Position numbers and translations under genes: made by a program. Shown one piece after another: positions 1-9,700 of a DNA stretch of 64,000 nt (the first letter of the stretch is position 1; each line of letters opens with the position of its first letter). Origin of the DNA: Toxonevra muliebris. Taxonomy: Eukaryota; Arthropoda; Insecta; Diptera; Pallopteridae. Under the pieces are notes generated by a model. The model was not told the DNA's origin, did not search any database, and was given only the letters and a program-made list of their open reading frames with translations. The stretch covers positions 82,019,235 through 82,083,234 of the forward strand of contig OY829326.1 in assembly GCA_963691655.1 (NCBI GenBank). The letters run 5' to 3'.

Positions 1-515
1 ACTTTGAATTTTACAAAATTAATTTAAGAAATATATGAAAATTATATGAAATTTGACTTTATGACGTGATTTTTCCAAGAATAAGAGGGTGGGGGTTTTT
101 TGATGTTCTAGGAACCCCCATACTTTTAGATAAGCTTTTAGATACACTTTTTCTCAAATACACTATAATACTTTTATCATTCTTTTAGCCTGTAGTCAAT
201 ATTGTTCTAAAAAATTTCCGAAATTCGGGGTATGAAGCTTAGATGGAGGACTCTTGTGTTCACAAAAACTATTAGACATAAATTAACAATGCCCTGGTAC
301 AGTCTTAATAAAGCCATTTTTATGACTTCATGTTCCGTTATCTTAAAAACCCGAGCTCAGAGACCACAAATTACTCAAAACTATATGTCAAAATGCCAGT
401 CCGATAGAAAAAACTAAATTTTGTGGCACAGTGTTATTAACCCATTAATTGACCATGGTGAAAAAACTTGAAAGAGATTGCAATAGTAATTTATTTCTTT
501 TTCTGTTTTATTTAG
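1..515. other. 5' flank of gene 1, no clear gene
   Basis: I see no recognisable coding region or repeat here. At 455-457 there is an ATG in a good fly start context (A at -3, G at +4) that is in frame with exon 1 of gene 1. Reading from it would run through a pyrimidine tract and TTTAG that look like a splice acceptor, giving a leader of 20 residues rich in Leu and Phe. Gene 2 has no equivalent ATG, so I favour a spliced upstream exon outside the window, with the ATG as an alternative. Confidence 0.4.
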
Positions 516-760
516 ATGAGCAGAAATCATCAACAGAAATTAGAGTCAAAACGCCGAACAAAGAAATGGTAAGATAAATAAAATCCTTTAATAACAGATG
601 AATTTCTAAAGATACTAATTAGTTACTGCTACTTATACTTATAGGTCGCGATGAAGCGGATTAAGAGTCATTTTTTAGAGTTTGGTAGTATTAAGAAAAT
701 AACCGGAAAGCCATATGATTCCAAATTTTTGATTGAGTTCTGTCACAAAATCGGTATCAA
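516..760 (+). CDS. Gene 1 exons 1-2: first part of a degenerate RRM
   Basis: Exon 1 (516-568, 53 nt) begins in phase 1 with Asp-Glu and ends at a GTAAGA donor. Exon 2 (645-760, 116 nt) ends at a GTAAGT donor. The translation alternates as RRM beta-alpha-beta: EIRVKTPN, then a helix ending HFLEFGSIKKI, then a beta-3 strand SKFLIEF where RNP1 would be. The 3' part of the fold (KALNG, LKYS) is carried by the first ~40 bases of exon 3. The aromatic residues of a canonical RNP1 are mostly missing, so RNA binding is doubtful. Exon 1 has the same size in gene 2, and exon 2 is 15 nt (five codons) shorter here. Confidence 0.7.
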
Positions 761-3700
761 GTAAGTAATTACTTCCTACTTTTACACTTAATTTAAATTT
801 TATTGTGATAAATAATAAACCGCAGAAATATAAATTGACATTAGATAAAAAATTTAAGAAATTAGGAGAAAAAAATAAGGTTCACTTAAAATAATAGGCA
901 AATATCTTATTTCTTTATGACGGTCTTTAAGACCCATATAAGGAAAAAATTGTAATATAGTTTTTTGCATCCGACTTTTGTTAGAAGTCTCCGATAAAAA
1001 AAAATAACATATTGTTATGTATTAATGCTATGTATTAATGTTATATATTAATGTTATGGATTAGTGTTATATATTAGTGTTATGTATTGAATCTGTCAGT
1101 GTATTAAATTGTATATAAAAGATTGATATACCGAAGTTGCGGCCACCTTATGAAGTACTGTTAACCAATTAACATGTAGATTATAAAGCAAATAAACATA
1201 TAGTATTAAATATTAAGAAAGAAACAAAGTGAGTTTCAATACAGATATTTCACATATCCTCGTCTTTGGTTTTAAATGACAGATGAAGCTAAATTAAATT
1301 ATTTTCATTTGCACAAAGTGTTCGCCAAAAATGGATACTCAAGTTGAAATTCGAAAAATCATTGTGAAAGTTTTTCAACAAATTAAAAATCTTAAAAAAC
1401 TTTAAAAAAACTTACTTAGAAATATTTAAAGTTTTTAGTGGCAGTTCAAGTGAATTGTAAGTAGGAAGGACAACTTCAAGCAAGGAAAATCCGATTTTAG
1501 GTTTTTAAATTCAAAAAAAATAAAATAAATAGAAGTAGAAACTTAGCACACAATAGGCATTTGATGTATCAAACTTTTGTTGATGCGATGGTGCAATATA
1601 GAAATTCTTAATCAGATTCAATTTACTAATGAAAAGGGTAGCCATTTCGCAAAATTATTCTTTTCAGAATAAACTATTTATAAATTAAGTTTGATTCTAT
1701 AAGTATTATTTTTTTTGCAGTAAAGCTCTCAATGGCCAACATTCATTGAAATACTCGAACTATTCCCAAGAAGATGCACTAATTTTAATACTTGATGATG
1801 ATATTTTGGGAAAGATTTTTAAAAAACTTCTTCCATATGATATGAAGAATTTTGCAAACACATGTAAACGCTTTAATAGAGTTTACCAGAATAATTTGAA
1901 TTTTATACTGAAGGACTTGAAATTGTTAGACGAAATGAATAATACAGAAATATGTGCAGCTTTTATTGAGATGTTTGTTACAAATTATGACATTATTGAA
2001 CAGACTGAAGGTCTGAACTTGATCCGAAGATATTTTTCGGAACTAGAGAAAATATGTATCACAGAGAAACCTGTAGTTCGACTTGGATTGTTAAAAAATT
2101 TAAAATGCTTAACGACGCTAAAATTGGTGGGATGCGGATTGAAGAATAGCGATATATCTCTAATGAAACAATTTTCAAAACTTGAAATACTTGATGTCAG
2201 TTATAATCACAAACTTACTGGTAGGTACTCTTTATATACTTATTTAGTCAATTCACAAGCTGTCTTATTTGCCGTCGTATCCTCTCATTTGTCATAAATT
2301 CTTTCATTTTTCATACAGAATTATACGACATTATGATTATGCGACAGAATATGGCTGCTTGGAAATTGGCCAATTGTAATTGAACAATAGTTTGAAAGCT
2401 ATTGTGGGGATTTGAGTTAACTTGTCCAAAGGAAAGACTTTTTATGCATTAAATTGCATTTATTTTAAATAAATTCAAAATTTAGTGTACAATAAAAAGA
2501 CAATGTGTTGTACATCAATGTTACCGTATATAAATATATATATATATGTATATATAAAAGGAGAACAATAGAAATGAATACATTATTTTTGGGTTTTAGT
2601 ACACCCGATGCCTGCATCCAACTTAGTCCAACTCAATTAAGTTCATGTCATCAACAGTAATATCATTTTTAACTTAACACTATAAAGTTTTCTTCAAGCG
2701 ATTTTTTTGGCTATTCGTAATAATTTTAATATCAATAAAAAAAAAAATTATGTGCAGTAGATTTAATTCATTTTTATTACCTATTCACTATGATCAGTGG
2801 CGATTCTAGGATTTGGGTATGGGAGAGGGGGGCTGATTTTACTAAATTAAAAGATAAATATCAGACTCACTTTCCACCAAAACCCAGACCTAGACCAAAA
2901 ACTAGTGCAAGCATTTTACCAAATATAGGTCAAAAATTAAAGGATAACTGAAACAAAACTGAGACCAAAATTCATATCCTTTTTTCAGATCGAAGTTCAA
3001 ACCAAGAAAAGACGCAAATTCAGATCAAAAATCTAGATCAAAATCTTGATTATGAATTTTCTGATGGATTTATACAGTACTGGCCAGATAAAAGTTACCA
3101 CCTAGTACATATTAAAAATCGAGAAAAAATATGTATCAAAAGATTAAAATTTTTATTACAACCACTGTTTTTGTTAAGTTCTGAATTTTATTAATTGATA
3201 AAAATACCTTTAACTTCCATAAGATTGAATTACATAGATTTTTATAATTTTTAAAACAGAACTTCTAATTTTCAACATATGAGTGACATTAAATTAGTTA
3301 ATCGTTCGAAAAATTCATTTGTTTTAGTTATTTATTACTTTTTTTATTGAATAATAATTATTTAACAATTTAATATTTGGTGTGCCCATTAATAACCGCA
3401 GTAATTCTGCGTGGCATCGATTCTATTAAGTTTCGGCAGTATTCGACCATTATTTCCTTATTCCAAGCTTTTGCTATTGCCGACTTCAGCTCAAATTTGT
3501 TTTTTGGATTCTCCTTTACCACACATTTTTTTAGAACTGCCCAACAGTTTTCAATAGGGTTCAGATCTGGGCTATTTCCTGGCCATTTCAATGTTTCTGT
3601 TCCAGCTTTCTCCAGATAATCTTTCACCTATAAAAAGAAAATTATAGAAAAGGTATTATTTTGTCATTTAATTGATAGAATACTGATTCTTGAATTTAAA

Positions 3701-6700
3701 AAATATCATACATACACATTTTGGCATGGCGCTGAGTCGTCTTGGAAAATTGGACTTATAACCACAGGGAATAAGGCATCAATAGATGGCTCCAAAAAAT
3801 TCTTTATTATGTCAATGTACCGAAATGCGTTTAATGCCCCATTTATAAATGCCAAATGGCTACATCCGTAATAAGATATACCACCCTATACCATAAAACT
3901 TGGTGGAAATTTGCTCCTTGAAATTATAGTATTTGGGAGCAAATCCTCGTTCCTTCTCCTGCTAACGTTCTGGACCCCATCCGATTGGTTGATATTAATT
4001 TTGGATTCATCAGTAAAAATTACTCTCTTCCAGTCATTTGAGGTCCAGTTTTGGTGTTCTTTCGCGAAATTTAGCCGAGCTGCACGCATTTCAGCATTAA
4101 GGATCGGCTTTTTTTTCGGCCTCCTTGCTTTTAGACCCATTTCTAGCAGCCTTCTCCGCACAGTTCTTGCACTCATGTCTACTTTAAATTGTTCTTTCAT
4201 CTCCATACTTAGCTCTACTGAAGAAGAAAACCGGCTCTTTAGGCTTAAGTTTTTTAAATTTCGATCCATTCGTCTCGTCGTCTTTTTATTTTTTAGTCCA
4301 GTTCCTGGAGTCCTTTTTAAAGTTTTCGTAGCGTCATATCGTTTATAAAATTCAAGTATAGCAACGTGAGTACAACCTATTCGCTGTGAAGAATATTTTT
4401 TTCCCCTCAAAGCCTAAATAACACTTTTTTGGTTGGTCGTTAATTTTTTCATTTTTTCTTGATTCACACTTTATCACACTTCAATATGAACTGAGACAAA
4501 AATTAAAAGTAAAGAGCAGTCAAAGTCATTTACCGTTATTAAGAACCGTTACGGCAACAGTACGCATACAAAAAAGCAAGAAATATCAAAAACAAAAAAA
4601 ATGACGCTTTAATAAAAATTGTCTTCAATTTGTATGGGGTAACTTTTATCTGGCCAGTACTTATTGTTAAATTATCTATTTTGAGAAAACAATTTGAATG
4701 AAATTTTAATTTCCTTTGAGAAATAATTTTGATCAAACAATTTGATGCATCTCCATTTTTTGAGTCATTTTTGGTCGAAACAAAAAACCGAAAAAAAATT
4801 AAATTAAGATAACAGTTTATTTGGATAGCACTTTAAACAAATTTTTAAAATATATATTCATATCACACTTAGCATCGATATCTCTATTAATATCGGCCTG
4901 GTGGTGAGTTTACGATCTCACAACTCCATAACCAAGCACTTAATTTTTATGAAAAATGAAATACGTTCTTTAAGCCTGTTATACATTATTTAAAATGTAA
5001 ATATATCTTAATTTCACCAAAAAACCAATACATTTCAAATTTCAACGAGATCTGTACACGCTTTCGGGTATCGGGCAACAACCGGTTGAAAAAAACAAAG
5101 ACCTAATCGGACCAAAATTCCAACAAAAATGGACCAAAATGAGATCAAATTCAGGTCAAAACTCAGACCGAAGACCCAAAATTCAGGCTGAATCAAAACC
5201 AAAATCAGTTTTAAAATTCATTCCAAAATTTAAAAAAAAATTTAGACCACCACTCAGACCAATAGTTAGACAAAACTTTAGGCAAAGCGACACCAAATAC
5301 CCAACGAAAGTAACCCAAAATTCAGACCAAAAACTAGTGGGAATATCTGATAAATATTTACATTCAAAAATTTTAACCTAAATTAAACAAAAACTAGTCC
5401 AAAATTCCAGACGAATTCAGGCCAAATTTTAAAACAAGACCCATTTAGGACCGAACTTCAGACCGAAATAGTATCAATATCAAACCAATTCAGACAAAAA
5501 TATTGACCACAATTCAAACTAAGAGTTAGATTGAAAGTGAGGCTAAAAATACGCCAAATACAAATTAAAAGCAAACCAAAATTTAGACTAGAAATCAAAC
5601 GCTGGTCTGCAAACGATGAAAAGCAAATGAAAATTTAGACCAAACATGGATCAAAACTCAAACCTAATTCAGATTAAAATTCAAACTAAAATAAAACAAA
5701 ATTCTGACTTACAATCAAACCAGAATTCAGATCAAAAACGGGCAAAAACGGAAAAGTTAAACCAATTTCAGACTAAAAATTCAGTACAAAATTCAATCCA
5801 AAAACTAGACCATTATCAAGCTTTCTAAAAGTAATGAATGGATTTAACTCTTTCATACCCAATGTTGCGTATGTGCAACATTCACTTTTATGTGGCATGA
5901 ATAAAATGTTTAACAGATATTATTATTAACGCTATTTGTATTCGGTTCTGTCAGGTATTCTTCAAGTTTGCCGAATATTTGCAATTTCTTGCTTAAGTAA
6001 TTTTTTTTTAATGTTTTGTCTTGAAGTCCAGCAAAAAACCTAAGTGCAAAAATTTTTAGTAAAATCTTTTGCACTATTTTTTGAAAAATAATGCATTAAA
6101 TTATTACTAACCGGAAATATTTTTTATCTGATATGTTTATAAATGATAGAGAATATGAAAATAAAAAAATTGGAGAAAAGGAGTTATCCAGTGGTTGTCT
6201 ACAGTTTCATAGCTATGTTTTTTTAACCTTTAATAAAGGACAAACAAATCTTTGGTGTCATGGTTGTGGGAGACCTAAGTAACCATAATTTTACAACAAA
6301 AGGTTTCTCCCAAGCCCCATTGTAATTCTGGCGTCAAAGGGTTAATAACCAGTTGCACTGTAACGTGCTTCCTATTGGCACGCCCAGCATGGTGGCTTAT
6401 CAGAATTGTTTCAAATATCCGACCCCATTTTAGCCCATTATGGACGAATCATCGAGATCGTTGAGATCCCACTGATCGTTTTTAGCCAATTGAGAAAATT
6501 TTAGAACATCTAGCTTATCAAGGGCGAAAAAGCAACGACCGGTACACTTGGAATATTTCAAACGGTAAAATCAATCAGATAGTCATTAGTATTGCATTTT
6601 GGTATTTTAGTAACACGAATATGATTGTTAAAAAAAGTAAAAAATATTTTAATAACTCTACGTAACATTTTAAAAAATTATTTTTTTAGACCCTTTTTAA

Positions 6701-9700
6701 CATGTTAATATTAAGGTAAAAGCGCAGGTGTAAAATTCTAAAAAAAAAAAAAATTGCAAAAAAAATTGTGAAGCCAAGAGTTTAAGCTATCATTTGAATA
6801 ACTACCGTAATGGGATACGCATAGTCTTATCTATTTTAAAAATGTTTGAAGTTGGCAGACGGCAGCCGAAAATGGGTTAATATTTATATTAAATTATTAT
6901 TATTAAAATAAAATATGATATAAAATAATATTTTAAAACCTAAACGGCCGTGTGATTTGCCAGTTTCTATATTAGATTTTTAGATTAGATTAGATTTTAT
7001 TAATATTATTAAACAATTGTCAATACATTGGTGCTTAAATATAATAATAACATGGAACGTGATAAGTACAAAGGAAATTGTTCAACAATATGTAACTGCA
7101 TTCTATAGTTCAAAATGAATTAGAGTCGAATACAGATTTCTTAAGACTATGAGCTTAGAAATAATTTTTGGGTGGGGTCAGTAACAGTTTACAATTTAAT
7201 ATTTTTAGAATTTGATATCTTATCTTAAGTCGACATATTTATTTAATTATACGAAGCAGCGAGTCGATTTGGAAGTAGTTAAGTTTAAAGAGCCATGATT
7301 TCACCTTGTTAAGAAAAATATATTTTTTACGAATACAACGAATATTATAAGGAAGATTATAAAATAATTTTGGAGCTACATAGGAGTAAAAATGCAGAAA
7401 GTGTTGTCGGTTGTGCGGTGGTACCAATGCTATCTTAAGGTTGTTTATTCTTGAGTTATAATTTTTCGAATTCCTGTTTAATTGCTAAAAAATATTTTTA
7501 ATACTTTGTAAAAATTGAAATGTTTAAATGGAAGGATCTCAAGATCTTTGAAGAGCTCAAAACTATGGCTTAGACGTCTTTTATTACAGATAAGACGAAT
7601 AATGTGCTTCTGTGAAGATAACAGTGGGTTGTTGTGAGTACCGCCCCAACAAACCAACCCATATTCTAATTTTGAGTGGAAGATTCCGTAATAAATACAA
7701 GTTAATAATTTAATCGAGCAAAATTTCTTGAGAAGGTACATTTGTCTTGTGACTGCCATACTATAACGTTTTAGGGCATTAGTATGTTCCGACCAGCTCA
7801 TTTTCCAGTCTAATATAAGACCTGGATATTTAAATGTCTCAACACACTCAATTTGAAAACGCTTTGAGGAGCAAGCAGATTTTTCATTGTAAATAATCGC
7901 GTCATTTGAGTTGATACATATATCTCTGCCATACACCAATCTAGCACAGTTTCCGTGATGAAAAATTAAATTGTCACAATTTACATCTTTTCCAGCTATA
8001 TTGAAAAACATTACTTTTGTTTTGTCACTCGGGACTAACTTATGTGCAGCAAACCAATGTTTCAAGATACTTAAATCGTGGTGGATGTTTGCTGTGGGAT
8101 CTAGTTCTGAATCAGCTGCGTACGTACAAGCCATATTGTCTGCAAAAGCTACCGTTTTGCTTGCGAATTTCAAAGAGAAAACACAATTTATATAGACTAA
8201 AAATAGTACAGGCCCTATCACTGACCCTTGGGGAATGCCTGAGTTTATTACTATAGTTGAACCAAACTTGCCATTTACTTTTACACTTTGCATTCTATTA
8301 TTCAAATATGAAACAAATATGAAGAACATACAGACGTATTTCGGGAATTGTCAGGAATCTTATCATTAGCCACATTCGCAAAAAAAGTATTGAATGCATT
8401 TGTTTTATCAACCGGATCTAACAGAATTTTATCATCCATATATAAATTATGAAGATCTTCTCCATTCTTTCTTAACATCCCCCTTTACATTGTTAAACTC
8501 GTTGATGTAGTAATTATTTTTACAAATTGTAGTGTCCTTCAAAATTTCCTTGCACAGTAACTTATATTCAGTTTTAATTTGAACATTGTTAGGATTCTTT
8601 GAAGTTTTCTTGTGAAGTTTATTTTTACGTTAAATTTTTTTGAGCAATTCAAAATTCATCCATGGTTTTAACATTTTAATACTAAAATCTTTTCTATTTA
8701 TAGTTTTGGTGCACTTATTTACATGCTCAGTCAAATTTTCTATGAAAATGTCGTAAGCTTTTGACACATCTGGTTCATTGTAAACTTTGTTCCAAAAATC
8801 TAATCTCAACCTATTATTTAATGCATTGAAATCGATTTTGGTGAAACATGGCTGGTTTAACTTTCTCAATTCAGAATTACAACTCGATATGTTATGAAAA
8901 CACAGACATGTTAAGCAGTGATCAGTAATTTGAAGATCAGATACAGAACTACTAATAGAAGCCCCATTAGATGGCTTAAACCGAAGGAAGATGTGATCAA
9001 TGCACGTTTCAGAAGAAGAAGTAATACGGGTTGGTTGGTTAATGCAGGATTCTAAGCCATAGGATGACAGTAAAATCAAATATCTATCTAGAAAACTTGA
9101 GTCTTGCAAAATGTTGAGGTTTATGTCACCCAATACGATTATATTTTCAGACTTATCGATAGATAGTAATCCATTGAGATCACTTAGAAACGCTTCATGA
9201 AGACTGCTTTCGTGAAATCTGTAGATGCATAAAAAAGTATATTCATGGTTATTTATTAAACAACTTACTTTTACCATGTCAGAACTAGTAAAACAAAACG
9301 CGTGAAACTCACAAATTAATTCCTTTTAAGTAAAAACTGAGATACTGATTATTACAATTAGCAAAGAAATATACACTGTTGTTGTGATGAATACATATAT
9401 AGTTCTTTAAGCCTTTTTATACATTACTTCAAATTAAACTAAAACATGGAACCAGTAGTCAAGACTTTGAAAAATTAGATTTAATTTTCATAGCCTCCAA
9501 AAAAAAAAAAACCTAAAGTTTTTCGTTTGTTGAAAGTATATACTTTCCCTGCTGATGGCTTTTTTTTGGAAAAATCTAAATATTTGTGATTTATCAAAAA
9601 TGACTGTTTAGTATAAGATTGTTGGGTTCTGGGGAGGGGGGGTCCCCTCCTCCCCCTTACGATTCTATTATAGGCAGTCCTACGAGGGAATTGATGGAAA

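Larger units (their letters stand above)
6972..9325 (-). mobile_element. 5'-truncated CR1/L2-like non-LTR retrotransposon
   Basis: On the minus strand the order is endonuclease then reverse transcriptase, ending in a short-repeat tail (ATCTA units, 6975-6997), as in CR1/L2-type LINEs. An internal deletion near 8330 joins the region after the endonuclease to the middle of the RT, removing its first motifs. Its borders are defined by the split repeat on either side. Confidence 0.75.
6936..9480. repeat. Interspersed repeat split by a LINE insertion
   Basis: The left part (6940-6970, AAACGGCCGTGTGATTTGCC) and the right part (9361-9480, GTTGTTGTGATGA ... TTTAATTTTCATAGCCTCC) together match the continuous repeat at 32820-32975. 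The LINE between them therefore inserted into an older copy of that repeat. Confidence 0.65.

Noticed and set aside
232..417. 61-codon frame near the window start
   Set aside because: No family resemblance, composition like the surrounding AT-rich DNA.
3377..3619. Plus-strand frames inside the Tc1 element (also 3911-4348)
   Set aside because: Mirror frames of the minus-strand transposase, which carries all catalytic motifs.
5139..5381. Gln/Asn/Lys-rich 80-codon frame
   Set aside because: By-product of the CAGACCAAAA repeat array.
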